64,000 nt of DNA from Symbiodinium sp. CCMP2592 (lineage: Eukaryota; Sar; Dinophyceae; Suessiales; Symbiodiniaceae), in contig CAJNDT010000502.1 of the NCBI GenBank assembly GCA_905221615.1, forward strand, positions 536,931 to 600,930, in the 5' to 3' direction. Every line of letters begins with the position of its first letter. Within the stretch, counting starts at the first letter, position 1. The notes below the pieces were generated by a model. That model was not told where the DNA came from. It ran no database searches and was given only the letters and a program-made list of their open reading frames with translations. The position numbers were made by a program, and so were the translations under genes. This document shows, piece after piece, positions 1 through 9,070 of this stretch.

Positions 1-304
1 CAACTAACTCCCTAAAACATCCTAGACACCTTAACCCAACACCCTGAAGATTCGTAATCTAAGCCTTAACCTATCAACCTCTTAAAGGTTACCCTTCAAC
101 GAAATCCCCTTCTCCCTTTGGATTTTGTGTGTGTCCCTAAGGGTCCAAGTACCTAATAACAATGTATGTTCCCAAACAGTTGCCTGCACAACTACTTTCA
201 GAAATCTAAGTACCTAATTAACCCTAAACCCGAATTAACCCTCAACCCTAAATCCTCAAAAACCTTAAACCCTGAACCCTAAACCTCTAGGGTCTCGGGT
301 GCAG

Positions 305-378
305 GATGGACAAGGCGCGGGCTCCTCGAGGCTGTCTCGGATGGATGGCTTCTCGCGATGCACCCGCAGGCGGGTGCA
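305..378 (+). CDS. small exon-like segment, unknown protein
   Basis: GC-rich island between telomere-like repeats. After a GTGCAG acceptor the plus frame reads WTRRGLLEAVSDGWLLAMHP with mostly G/C third bases. Other frames are also open over this short length, so this is only a candidate exon. Confidence 0.28.
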
Positions 379-530
379 ACGGTTCAGGGTTTGGGGTATA
401 GGTTAGGTACTCCCCCCCTCGCAGTAAGAGTCTATAATAGGGCTCCTATAAAGGTCTTAATATATCTATATTATGAATATTGTTCAACTATTACTAAGTG
501 GGGGCCGTACCCAAGGTAAATATAGGCTGA

Positions 531-603
531 ATCAGGGTTTCGGGTTTGGGGTGTAGGGTTCAGGGTTTGGGGTTTAGGGTGTAGGGTTTAGGGTTTCGGG
601 CAA
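531..603. repeat. degenerate telomere-like TTTAGGG array
   Basis: About nine imperfect units (TTTAGGG, TTTCGGG, GTGTAGGG, TTTGGGG) on the plus strand. The array is interstitial, and a C-strand version lies at about 232-290. Confidence 0.8.
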
Positions 604-846
604 ATCCTAAACTAACCCGTACATGTCTGGGTAGTTCTCTACATTAGGGTCCCTCTTCGGATTCTGTTTGTGAGGGGGCCGTACTGTTGTTCGGACCTAC
701 AGTGTAGAAACGACAGCCCTAATTGAGAGAACTGCGCATTTACATATACCACGTATATCTATCTGTCAATCTGTCTGTACCTATCTTATTTTCAATCCAT
801 AACCTTTTCTATCTATCTGTTTGTCTGTCTGCCCGTGTTTCTGTCT

Positions 847-874
847 GCCTATCTATCTATCTATCTATCTATCT
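847..874. repeat. (CTAT)n microsatellite
   Basis: Seven consecutive CTAT units inside a wider CTGT/CTAT-rich stretch (about 760-875). Open frames over it are low complexity and not taken as genes. Confidence 0.85.
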
Positions 875-1120
875 CGTCTACACATGTGGGTACCCCAAAA
901 GGGATCCTAATTTTGACAACTACCCATATGTGGGGCGGCTTAGGCTTCAGAACTCAGAAATTGTTATTGACGAGCGGGGTTCAGCAATTTAGGCTTTCGG
1001 GCACCGCATGTGTTTTACGGCTCGGAGTCTGAACAACCACATGGGAGATAACTTAGTGACCTCCTGGTGATCCAGGCTATGTTTAGCGTAGCTTTAGTAG
1101 CCAAAATCCTCTGCATCAAG

Positions 1121-1425
1121 GATGTCGGCAGAGGTAATCTCGGGCTCCGGTACCTCAGACCCGGGTCTGAGTTACTACCCGAACTTGTCATCCTCGATGT
1201 CAACGGCTGGCAGGCGTACGAGGAAGGTCAATACCCACAGTGGCCCAACCAAGCTCGGTTGTCAGGCTTCTGGAAGACCATAGCCGCGCACGACTCCGAG
1301 ATGAAGGCCGAGCTCAAAGGACTGGTGGAACAATACCATGCCAGTCTCGAGCAGGTGACATACGCCCTGAAGGTGTACGCCAAATCCCGACTCCCTCGGG
1401 ACGACTACGAGAACTTGCTTCCGAA
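1121..1425 (+). CDS. internal exon, unknown conserved-looking protein
   Basis: The exon starts after GCATCAAG|G, the AG|G acceptor seen throughout the window. The frame is open for about 100 codons with strong G/C third-position bias and encodes an amphipathic, helix-rich segment (e.g. GFWKTIAAHDSEMKAELKGL, LEQVTYALKVYAKSRLPRDD). The minus frames look worse. It runs directly into inverted-repeat element Y (GCTTCCGAAAATAG), where a GC donor could lie. I do not recognise the family. It is on the opposite strand from the exons at 2.5-6.1 kb, so the two would converge. Confidence 0.6.
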
Positions 1426-1500
1426 AATAGGGGCCCTAACATAGTGCCCTAAACAGTAGGGACCCCAACTAAGATACGCCCTAATTTTCAGAAACTCCCC
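1423..1500. mobile_element. inverted-repeat element, family Y (copy 1)
   Basis: Arms CTTCCGAAAATAGGG and CCTAATTTTCAGAAAC face each other around a TAGTAGGGACC-like centre. Related copies are at 3,309 and 9,248. All three are followed by CCCTAAACCCTATAGATCCC-like sequence, so telomere-like units appear to be part of the element. Confidence 0.6.
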
Positions 1501-1665
1501 TAAACCCTAGACCCTATAGGAACCCTTAAAGAACCCTTAATGGTGGATCTCTTCAAAAGTACCCCCCCCCCCCAATTTTCGGAACTTCCCACTTGGGGCG
1601 TAGGGTTCCATCGCATGCTGCAGGCATGGGGAGATTTTCGGGTTGTTCTGGGTGTTAGGGTCTAA

Positions 1666-1766
1666 CGGTTGATGATAGAAATCCTGCATTACTTTAAGTA
1701 CCCTAAACTATGGGAACTATGGTATATTCCTTATTTTGGGTAATGCAGGATTTATATCATCAACCG
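1666..1766. mobile_element. inverted-repeat element, family A (copy 1)
   Basis: Ends CGGTTGATGATAGAAATCC and GGATTTATATCATCAACCG form imperfect terminal inverted repeats of about 28 bp around a GGGAACTATGGTATATTCC core. Family copies are at 14,288, 16,853 and 50,411; the last behaves as an intron. Confidence 0.85.
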
Positions 1767-1775
1767 AATTACTCA

Positions 1776-1872
1776 GTTCTCCAATACCGAACCTTTAAAC
1801 TTTTTGGGATTATATATTTTATTAGTAATCTGAAAGTTTAACATTTTATTTCCCTGGCTTATTGGGGAAGTA
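1776..1872. repeat. dispersed repeat B (copy 1)
   Basis: From TCTCCAATACCGAACC to CTGGCTTATTGGGGAAG. It matches 13,890-13,985 almost base for base, including TTTTTGGGATTATATAT. Self-complementarity is weak. Confidence 0.7.
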
Positions 1873-2065
1873 AGATTAGGATTAATGGTTCACGGGTTTG
1901 GGGTTTAGGGTTTGGGGGTTTGGGCCTAGGGTTTAGGGGTTGGGGGAATCGGCGACTGCAGATGGAGATGGCAGACAACAACGGCATGACGAACCCCCTC
2001 GCAGATCCCTGAAGACCCTGAACCCTGAACCCCAACAACAAACAGATCCCTGAAGACTGCTAAGC

Positions 2066-2160
2066 CCTAAACCCGAAACCCTAAACCCTCTAAACCCTAA
2101 AACCCTAAACCCCTAAACCCTAAAACCCTAAACCCCTAAACCCGAACCCCCCCCAACAAC
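2066..2160. repeat. telomere-like CCCTAAA array
   Basis: Twelve or so CCCTAAA / CCCCTAAA units on the plus strand, with a C-run interruption near 2,148. Confidence 0.85.
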
Positions 2161-2442
2161 AAAAACCCGAAACCCTAACCACTAACAGGGCCCCCGAAGA
2201 TTCGACATGCCAGGGCGTTAATACTGTGATGTGACCCGGCTGCAGAGAGGCCTGGGTTCTTGTTACTAGTTGGCTGTAAACTCAACTTTTCAACTTCTGG
2301 GGTTCCTATAAGGTAGTCGATTCTGAAAGTTTCAACTGTCATTCCCTTGGGTTTTGGGCCAGCGAGGTTAAGGAATTCAAGTTACCATTATACAGAAACC
2401 CTCTTATTTCTATAGATCCCTATTACGGTAACTTAATTTAAG

Positions 2443-2541
2443 CTAGCTGGGTTGTCCTTTGGGATCTGTTTTTCATTTGCCCTACTATTTTGTAGAGAAC
2501 CATAATAGTACATAATTTTCAACGGGCTTAAAGGACAACTC
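2443..2541. mobile_element. inverted-repeat element, family W (copy 1)
   Basis: GTTGTCCTTTGGGATCTG at the left faces GCTTAAAGGACAAC at the right. A close relative lies at 2,838-2,940 with the same TAGAGAACCATAATAGTA centre. Confidence 0.6.
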
Positions 2542-2557
2542 CGTTAAGTTCCTTAAC

Positions 2558-2619
2558 AAGAGCCCAAGGGCGAGATCCAGTCTTCTATGCCGATTCTATG
2601 CCTCTCCTTGACCTTGGAC
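2558..2619 (-). CDS. small internal exon, unknown protein
   Basis: Minus strand: acceptor CGCGAG|G, frame SKVKERHRIGIEDWISPLGS, then a GTTAAG donor. Its ends, phase and G/C third bases fit the other minus exons at 3.2-6.1 kb. Too short to identify. Confidence 0.45.
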
Positions 2620-2837
2620 CTCGCGACCTAAACCTCAATTCACACATCTGGAAGCCCGAACCCTAAACTACACCCCCGACCCTGGACCCAAGCTACCCCT
2701 AAACCCTAATTTGATTCCCTACATCTTGAAGCCTGAACCTTAACCCATGAAGTCTTAGTCCCTAGAACCCTAAACCCTGAACCCTAAACCCGAAACCCTC
2801 CTCTTAGCCGGATACCCAGTTTCCAGACTGGCACCCG

Positions 2838-2945
2838 ATAGAGTCTGGTTGTCCTTTGGGATCTCTTTTTTTTCCCCTGCTATTTTGTAGAGAACCATAA
2901 TAGTAAATAATGGTCAGAGACCTTAAATTAAAGAACAACTCAGTA
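2838..2945. mobile_element. inverted-repeat element, family W (copy 2)
   Basis: GGTTGTCCTTTGGGATC ... TTAAAGAACAAC with the TAGAGAACCATAATAGTA centre shared with copy 1; an extra T-run lies after GGGATCTC. Confidence 0.6.
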
Positions 2946-3197
2946 GTATACTTCTGTTGTTTTACAGGCCAGGTATGTAGATGTCTGGATAAATACATAT
3001 ACATGTAAACCTCTTTTAGTAGATCATATGGTATATTATACTGTAGCTAAGATGTACTATAGTCGGGTGGGTTGCACCATTTTGGCGATAATTAAGGCGA
3101 CTACTACTACTGCTGCTGCTCCCCCCCAGCCTTTGTACCGAGATGCCAGGACCTCAGCCCTAGATCCAACACCTTAAGTCAAAGCCCTAAAGCCTAC

Positions 3198-3257
3198 AAT
3201 GCCGGAAAGCTTTAAGACGTACTGCGCAGTGTGGCCAGCTGTGACGAACTGCTGCTT
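3198..3257 (-). CDS. small internal exon, unknown protein
   Basis: Exactly 20 codons on the minus strand between acceptor TTCAAG|A and donor ATT|GTAGGC, reading KQQFVTAGHTAQYVLKLSGI. The plus strand is also open but Cys/Trp-rich and less protein-like. Probably part of the same minus-strand gene as the exons at 4.0-6.1 kb. Confidence 0.45.
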
Positions 3258-3308
3258 CTTGAATGCCGCACATCGCGATGTGTGTCGAGGGTTGATAGGA
3301 TATATGGC

Positions 3309-3390
3309 AGTTTCCGAAAATAGTAGGATCCTTTGTATTAGGACCCCAAAGTAAGGTACCAACCCCCCCGATTTTCGCAAGCTCCCAAAC
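3309..3390. mobile_element. inverted-repeat element, family Y (copy 2)
   Basis: Begins GTTTCCGAAAATAGTAGG and ends near CCCGATTTTCGCAAGC. Same family as 1,423 and 9,248; followed by the shared CCGTATAGATCCCTTATAGG tail. Confidence 0.6.
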
Positions 3391-3549
3391 CCTAACCTCA
3401 AACCGTATAGATCCCTTATAGGAACCCTTAAAGGAACCCTTATAGATCCCTTTAAAGGCACCGGGGCTTTCCCCAAAGAGAACCCGTCAAGCCATGGAGG
3501 GTCTCTTTAGGGTTGACCCGGGGCGGAATGTCTGGAATGCTTTCGGGCA

Positions 3550-3660
3550 TGTGGGTTCTAGGGTTTAGGGTTTAGGGTTTAGGGTTTAGGGTATAGGGTT
3601 TAGGGTTTAGGGTTTAGGGTTTAGGGTATAGGGTTTAGGGTTTAGGGTTCAGGGTTTAGG
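3550..3660. repeat. telomere-like TTTAGGG array
   Basis: About 15 tandem units, mostly perfect TTTAGGG with TATAGGG and TTCAGGG variants. Interstitial, G-rich strand on plus. Confidence 0.9.
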
Positions 3661-3709
3661 GTTCTTGTTGTTGCCCTATGTGTCCAAGGACCTAGTATAT
3701 AATCATATA

Positions 3710-3832
3710 CCCAGAGGGTCCATATACACTACAATTATGGAATTATAGGCCCTGAAAGACCATCCCCATTATGGTGTTGGGGACCTAATTCCAAAGTAGT
3801 AGTGTGTATGGAACCTCTGGGATACTCTCCCA
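3710..3832. mobile_element. inverted-repeat element, family N (copy 1)
   Basis: Left arm CCCAGAGGGTCCATATACAC, right arm GTGTGTATGGAACCTCTGGG. The centre carries GGCCCTGAAAGACCATCC. A second copy lies at about 31,002. Confidence 0.75.
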
Positions 3833-4016
3833 CATGTAAACCCAAGTACCTGATTTTGGGGTCCTTTTGGGCCCTAACGGTTGAGTGTGGGCTTTTGGGG
3901 TTGCCTACCGGGACAGAGAGTAGGCCCTTATTCCCTTTTCGAAGGTTCAGGTTCCCTTATACCCCCTTTAACCCAAAAAGGGTTTAGGGTTTAGGGTTTA
4001 AGGGTGTGTTCCTAGG

Positions 4017-4124
4017 TTACTCTGTTGCGTGTCTCTGCGCTGCTAGTGCAGCAAGCCGAGGCTGCAGTATCCCAACTGCCTCCTTGAATTGATCCTGTAC
4101 TCGCGCTTCTTTCTTGAAACGCAG
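4017..4124 (-). CDS. internal or last exon, unknown helical protein
   Basis: Minus strand after GGGCAAG|C: LRFKKEARVQDQFKEAVGIL then QPRLAALAAQRHATE and a stop, with an alternative GTAACC donor just before the stop. Charged, amphipathic and high in G/C third positions. The plus strand has early stops. Confidence 0.55.
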   Translation of the reverse strand: MRFKKEARVQDQFKEAVGILQPRLAALAAQRHATE

Positions 4125-4383
4125 CTTGCCCAATTAGGGTTTAGGGTTTAGGGTCCTTCTTGCAGTTTTCGTATAACATACCCCAAAACCCCATTTTAAT
4201 GATCAAGGCCCCTACAACAGTTGCGGTGGTGTTTGGATTCAGGTAGCCGGCTTCCGGATTCCATGAGGTCGGGGTGTGCTACTTTCTCACTGGTTCTGCG
4301 ATTCTGTAGGTCATGTGTTACCTATAGTACACATGGCGCTAAGTCCGATCTTAGCTCGATTCAGTGATTCAGCTGCTACGCCA

Positions 4384-4535
4384 TAAACCCTAAACCCCTA
4401 AACCCTAAACCCTAAAGCCCTAGCCCCTAAACCCTAAATGTCCTCAACCCTAAACCCTAAACCCTAAACCCTAAAAAACAAGAAAGCCCTAACCCCTAAA
4501 CCCAAAATACCTCAACCCTACACCCTAAACCCTAG
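4384..4535. repeat. telomere-like CCCTAAA arrays
   Basis: Three runs of CCCTAAA / CCCCTAAA with TCCTCAACCC interruptions. Confidence 0.85.
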
Positions 4536-4587
4536 GCCCTTAAGTCCCCTTAGACCCAAGCCCTCCTGAAGCCTGAACCCCCCCCTC

Positions 4588-4697
4588 CCCAGAGCCTCCA
4601 AAACCCCTTAATTAAGGAATATACCTTAAACTATATTAGGGATCCTAGTATGATTTAAGGTACATTCCTTGGTTAAGGGGTTTTGGAGGATCTGGGT
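4588..4697. mobile_element. inverted-repeat element, CCCAGAG superfamily (subfamily F)
   Basis: CCCCAGAGCCTCCAAAACCC ... GGGGTTTTGGAGGATCTGGG with AATTAAGGAATATACCTTAA inside. It shares the interior and the CCCAGAG terminus with the elements at 7,928, 18,780, 21,811, 30,841 and 31,839. Confidence 0.8.
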
Positions 4698-4730
4698 CCC
4701 AACCACTCACCCTACTTAGAGGATTCCTGG

Positions 4731-5009
4731 GGCCTAGTAACTAGGGTTCCCTTAAAGGGTCCCTATAAGGGATCTATATTAAGGGCTCTGTATATGGGTT
4801 TTAGGGTTACATAAAGGATCATGGGACTTAGTAACTAGGGTTCCCTTAAAGGGTTCCTATAAAGGGATCTTTGAGGGTTACTATTAAGGGTTCTATATGG
4901 GTCACGGGACTTAGTAACTAGGGTTATAACTAAGGTTACGATACTTACAACTACTTATAACACCAATTAAGGTACTTGTAACCTTACTTACTAAGTCCCA
5001 TGATCCTCC
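4731..5009. mobile_element. inverted-repeat element, family J, with internal triplication
   Basis: Outer arms GGATCATGGGACTTAGTAAC and GTTACTAAGTCCCATGATCC type. The left part contains three roughly 90-bp tandem units starting at about 4,731, 4,822 and 4,911, each carrying GACTTAGTAACTAGGGTT. Confidence 0.75.
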
Positions 5010-5123
5010 AAGTAGGCTTCGTCCTTTGCAAGCCCGAGCTACCCCTGCACTGAGACCCCAATGCTACCGAAGGTTTGGGGTTTAGGGTTTAGGGGTTTAA
5101 ATCTTGGAGCCAAGGCATATACC

Positions 5124-5234
5124 TTAGAAGCTGCCCCCACCCTGTAATAGTGGTATAATAGGACAATAATAGGGCCCTAATATAATCCTATATAATCCTT
5201 ATGGTCACTATTACAGGGTGGGGGCCCCCTCTAA
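5124..5234. mobile_element. inverted-repeat element, family E (copy 1), 8-bp target duplication
   Basis: TTAGAAGCTGCCCCCACCCT ... AGGGTGGGGGCCCCCTCTAA. It is flanked by a perfect CATATACC direct repeat (5,116-5,123 and 5,235-5,242). An 8-bp duplication suggests a cut-and-paste transposase of hAT-like habit (inference); the element has no coding capacity. Confidence 0.85.
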
Positions 5235-5364
5235 CATATACCCTTCAAACTAAACTGATCCAATCCTAAGCTGCGATCCACAAAGTCTGAGTCCGAGATA
5301 CCCGCGAACCTAAACCCCCAGGAAATTGGAGCCTTATGATAGCTTACGATGCAAGCAGCGTAAT

Positions 5365-5470
5365 ATAGGGGCCTAAACAATTACCTACATTATCTTCGGG
5401 GCTCCTCCCTATAATTCTAGTGAAATGGACCCCAAAACCCTATGCCAGTGAATTATTACGGCCCCGGTAG
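5365..5470. mobile_element. inverted-repeat element, family K
   Basis: TATAGGGGCCTAAACAATTAC ... AATTATTACGGCCCCGGTA, with the CCCCAAAACCCTAT motif shared by many K copies. Confidence 0.5.
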
Positions 5471-5571
5471 CAAGCACCTTACTACCCGCTTCCTTGGGAT
5501 TCTCGCGGAACGGTCGCGGTGCTTTCTAGCGCTTTAAGGGCACTGGAGGCACGGAGAGCCGAATCCCGCGA

Positions 5572-5632
5572 GGGTTTAGGATTTAGGCTTTAGGGGTTTA
5601 GGGTTTAGGGGTTTAGGGGTTAGGGGTTTAGC
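5572..5632. repeat. telomere-like TTTAGGG array
   Basis: About eight units, several GTTTAGGGG variants, directly abutting the half-element at 5,640. Confidence 0.8.
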
Positions 5633-5639
5633 CTAAATC

Positions 5640-5712
5640 ATAATATGAGCCCCTTTATATTATAGTTTAAGGTATATCGCTTAACCTAGGGGTATTGGGC
5701 TCTCTGGGTATC
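5640..5712. mobile_element. half of a CCCAGAG-superfamily element (subfamily D)
   Basis: Only the right half (…GGGGTATTGGGCTCTCTGGG) is present; the left half is replaced by the telomere-like array. In minus orientation it follows exon 5,713-5,854, so it would start the next intron. Confidence 0.65.
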
Positions 5713-5854
5713 TGCCTCCTATTACTACTAGCATCAAATCCTGAAGCCTTCGCTTCCATGAGCGTGCCTAAACTTAGAAAGCAGTCGAGTAAGACGTGAG
5801 TCAAGGCATAAACGATACGGAGAGCAGGCATAAATACATTTACGGGATCCCATA
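5713..5854 (-). CDS. internal exon downstream of introner X, unknown protein
   Basis: Minus strand, begins TA-TGG after the AAATAGTAG acceptor of element X. Encodes DPVNVFMPALRIVYALTHVL, a partly hydrophobic helix, then DCFLSLGTLMEAKASGFDAS. It joins exon 5,961-6,112 in phase (T + TA). The plus strand is full of stops. A GATACC (GA) donor at the half-element is possible. Confidence 0.7.
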
Positions 5855-5960
5855 CTACTATTTGCTTAAGAACCCCCCCCCAAAAAAAAAAAATCCCTAT
5901 ATTACACCCATAAGGAATATTTTGTTTTTTATTTTCTGGGGTTCTTAAGCAAATAGTAGC
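5855..5960 (-). mobile_element. introner, family X: terminal-inverted-repeat element acting as intron
   Basis: Perfect arms CTACTATTTGCTTAAGAACC / GGTTCTTAAGCAAATAGTAG. Read on minus it is a 106-nt GC...AG intron whose removal keeps the frame open from exon 5,961-6,112 into 5,713-5,854. TATG flanks both sides. The interior has poly-G and poly-T runs. Strand and frame come from the exons; splicing itself is inferred. Confidence 0.75.
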
Positions 5961-6112
5961 ATAGTTCACAAGTAGTAGCTCCTACAGTTTCTTCAGGCTC
6001 AACATTCACTACAACGAGGGAATGCCCATTACCGATCTCGCGCTCAAAACTCTGGACGACGATGAAAGCGGCTTGGCTTGAACCCTGCATTTCGGCTTCT
6101 GCGAGAAAGGGC
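5961..6112 (-). CDS. internal exon upstream of introner X, unknown protein
   Basis: Acceptor ACGACAG|G on minus, then PFLAEAEMQGSSQAAFIVVQ and SFEREIGNGHSLVVVNVEPE, ending CELL across the splice. Length 152 nt (1+150+1), so the phase matches the next exon exactly. A plus frame here is also nearly open but holds a TGA. Confidence 0.7.
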
Positions 6113-6214
6113 CTGTCGTACGTAAAAAAGGGGCAATTACCTGTAGGGTTGCTTTAAAGGGCTCTTTAAAAGGATACTATAAGGGCCTAAGGGCGATTAT
6201 AAGGGATTCAGGAA

Positions 6215-6310
6215 TATAGGAGCCTTGATAATTTCCAATCCTGCTTTGGGGGGGTTCCCTATGATAGTTATAGCATAATGGGCCCCAAAACCCGATTCTA
6301 ATTCTCTTGT
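6215..6310. mobile_element. inverted-repeat element, family K
   Basis: TATAGGAGCCTTGATAATT ... GGGCCCCAAAACCCGATTC with an internal TATGATAGTTATAG; diverged arms. Confidence 0.45.
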
Positions 6311-6317
6311 TTGGCTT

Positions 6318-6470
6318 GCTCAGACCAACATGGGATTGTGGCTGCAAAACATCCAGGCTTTGCAGCGCAAGCTGGTTCATTGACTCAAGCGGCTAGATTC
6401 GGTTCTTGCGTTTTATAAGGAAGCTTCCCGGGAGGCAGGTTCTTTTCTTGACATTCTTGACTGGAGGTTT
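6318..6470 (+). pseudogene. exon-like segment with one in-frame stop
   Basis: Plus frame LWLQNIQALQRKLVH, TGA, LKRLDSVLAFYKEASREAGS then FLDILDW. Both sides of the stop look coding with a continuous frame. Could be a decayed exon, two exons with a missed junction, or a sequence error. Confidence 0.3.
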
Positions 6471-6834
6471 AGGTTACTGTTCTCATGTTTTGTATAGACA
6501 AGTACGTATCATATTTTATTTATATCATAGTGGTATACGATATTACATGTTATGCTATGTCATATGGTAGTGTTCTATGCTATGTTATTCTTTTGCATTT
6601 CATTCTGACTGTGTTCGTTCTGCCATGTTCTATTGTAGAATACGATACGGCATTATTGTCCTCAACCCTGATGAAGTTTGGTCCCGAAGTCCAGAGTCAA
6701 CCTCGGTTTCGGAATGGTCTTCACGACTTCTTCTGTACTCAAGACTCGCCAATTTCTATTTTGGGGGTTCGTTATGATAGTTGTATAATTGGCACCAAAA
6801 CGCTATTCTGAATATTAAGTCTCCTATACTAATA

Positions 6835-6995
6835 CTATAGTATCCTTATACTAACCCTTATAGTCGCCCTTTCAGGACCCTTTTAGAGGAACCCTATTCT
6901 AATGATTAAGGCTCCTGTGTCAATATAAAACTGCCCCCTATAGTAGCCCTTTCAGGACCCTTTGAGGGAACCCTATTCTAATCATTAAGGCCCGT
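6835..6995. repeat. family K derivative, tandem duplicated
   Basis: Two copies of CCTTTCAGGACCCTTT…GAACCCTATTCTAAT.ATTAAGGC at 6,862-6,914 and 6,934-6,993. Confidence 0.6.
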
Positions 6996-7000
6996 AGCAG

Positions 7001-7115
7001 TAGGCAACAAGAAAAGCTGCAAAGATGGTGTCGGAGGTTCCCACAAAGTCCCAAGACTCCGGGCTTTTTAAAGAGCCCAATACGCCTTCAGTCTTCAAAC
7101 ATGAGGCTACCTTAA
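7001..7115. CDS. exon-like segment, strand unresolved
   Basis: The plus frame (KMVSEVPTKSQDSGLFKEPN) and a minus frame (SPESWDFVGTSDTIFAAFLV) are both open with similar third-base composition. Likely coding, direction unknown. Confidence 0.3.
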
Positions 7116-7927
7116 ACTTATGTGTGTATATATATATACATAGATTAGATGGTTCCGTCCTTACGTTACATATTTCGCTATATGCATGTATGATATAACC
7201 ATATGTACAGAAGGGTTGATAACTAGACAGACAGATGGGTAGATAGATAGATACAGATAGATACGATGCCTTACGTCTGCGGGATGTTTTTCAGGAAGGG
7301 GGCTTTCTGGGTTCACCGAGGTGCTTCTCATCCTCTTGCGAGGAGCAATACGGCCTCACGGGCTGCGAATGGAGCACACTAGTCCTACGGTCCAGGGTTT
7401 TCACTTCTTGAGTTGGGGTGCTGGAGTCGTCCTTGTCAGCGTCGGGGTTGTAGCAGCAGCAACGGTAACGGCGTTCCCACCTCCACGATGTTAATGACTA
7501 CGACAAAGATCACGATAACGACGACGACAACGATGATGACGACCAGTGCCACCTGTTACCACGAAGACGACGGTGAGTGTTCGTCCCAGCACTGGCAGTT
7601 CGATTTCGAGTAAACAAATTGTACACATCGCAGCTCATGGTAGCCATGGTCGGGATGCTATTATTGATTTGTCGTGCTGCTTGGAGGTGTTTTCTTTACT
7701 GGCACTACTCGAAGGTTCAGTAGATTATCGGTTGCATTACAACTGCGTTGGCCTCACGTTGGGAAGGGATCTATACAGAATCCGCCAAGGGTTCTGCAAT
7801 TGAGGGGCTTGGACATGAAGAGAATAATGCGTTCAGAGGCTTGGGTTGAGGCTGTTGGGGTCTGGTGTTTGGGGTTCAGGGCATCCCGGGTATTCTAGGT
7901 TTCATTGTTGTGGTTTCCTCATGAACA

Positions 7928-8032
7928 CAGAGACTCCAATATCCCTTAATTAATGAATATTTCTTAAATCATATTAGGGATCCTATTATAATTTAAGGTA
8001 TATTCCTTAATTAAGGGATATTGGAGTCTCTG
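7928..8032. mobile_element. inverted-repeat element, CCCAGAG superfamily (subfamily C)
   Basis: CAGAGACTCCAATATCCC ... GGGATATTGGAGTCTCTG. Near-palindromic interior with two TTAATTAA-type motifs. Confidence 0.85.
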
Positions 8033-8289
8033 GGAAGTCCGTTCGATAGGTTTTTCGGGTTACAGGTACGCCCGCAAACGTCCTAATTCTTTCACCCGTG
8101 CCTGTGCCTTTGCCTGAACTTCTGGTAGTTGCGGTTCTGTGGGCAGAAGACGGGATTTAGTTCGAACCAGTTTCAGTGATCTTAGTAGAGCGGCCGCCGA
8201 CGCCCACAAGACGCAGAGCTTGTCACAGACATAAGCCCACAGACTGAAACGTCACCAAACGGACATGAAACCCCAAAGCCCTAAATCAA

Positions 8290-8370
8290 ATCCCACCATA
8301 AACCCTAAACCCTAAAACCCTAAACCCTAAAACCTTAAGCCCTAAACCCTAAACCACTAAACCCTAAAGC
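8290..8370. repeat. telomere-like CCCTAAA array
   Basis: About ten CCCTAAA / CCCTAAAA units. The surrounding 8,035-8,280 shows no convincing exon. Confidence 0.85.
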
Positions 8371-8506
8371 CCTAAAGCCTGAACCCTGAATCCCACACTG
8401 TCAAGACCGAGGCCGAAGGCTTGAAGCTGGCCAACCTTGTCAGCATCTGGGCTTTGGAGTACCATTACTTTAGAGATCACTTTTAGGGTTGAGGGTCCTT
8501 TGCTGA

Positions 8507-8612
8507 ATGTAGGAACCTGATTCAGAAACCCTGGGCCTTTTACACCAAGAAGACTAGGATTCATAGAAGGAACCCCAACAAAGGGCCAAGGTTTCTTAAT
8601 CAGGTTCCTACG
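8507..8612. mobile_element. inverted-repeat element, family H (copy 1)
   Basis: TGTAGGAACCTGATTCAGAA ... TTCTTAATCAGGTTCCTACG around a GGGCC/GGCCC centre. Copies at 20,340 (half), 26,087 and 32,299. Confidence 0.8.
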
Positions 8613-8746
8613 TGACCATACTTCATATGCTCATACCGTAACCATAAAACCAGGTACCTGAAAAAAGGGGGCTGGGTATGACCCTCTAGCTACTTTACTA
8701 CTTGTCGGGGAGCCTGCGACTTAAAGGGGAACAGTATTCAACAAGC

Positions 8747-8868
8747 TTACACTAAACCCCATAAAGATAGAAACTGGATTAAGGCCAAATAGTGCTGGGA
8801 TTCCCTATACAGTACTCTTAAGGATGGAGGCTCTTGGGTTTCCAACTTTTGGGCTTCTGTTGTAAACG
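8747..8868. mobile_element. inverted-repeat element, family I (copy 1)
   Basis: ACTAAACCCCATAAAGATAG ... TTTCCAACTTTTGGGCTTCT with conserved GGCCAAATAGTGCTGGGATT. Same family as 15,249 and 31,159. Confidence 0.75.
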
Positions 8869-8999
8869 TCTATACTTTTCTCCTCCCTGGCTACTTCAAA
8901 GCCCAGGCATCACACCAGCTGAGGAGGCTCTCGCAGCATCATGAAGGCTCTGAAGATTCGCGCACGAGTTAGGGGTGAGGGTTTAGGGCATGAGGGTTT

Positions 9000-9070
9000 A
9001 AAAGATTTAGGGTTCATGGTTTTAGGGTTTAGGGTTTGAGGGTTTAAAGGTTTAGGGTGTAGAGTTTTTG
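9000..9070. repeat. degenerate telomere-like units
   Basis: Scattered GGTTTAGGGTTTGAGGG-type units; more degenerate than other arrays. Confidence 0.6.

Noticed and set aside
1-600. Window start as a true chromosome end because of telomere-like repeats
   Set aside because: The units are few, degenerate, in both orientations and followed by more arrays throughout 32 kb; they are interstitial.
5997-6117. Plus-strand exon with in-frame TGA, possible selenoprotein
   Set aside because: The minus strand is fully open across the same segment and joins the next exon in phase through element X.
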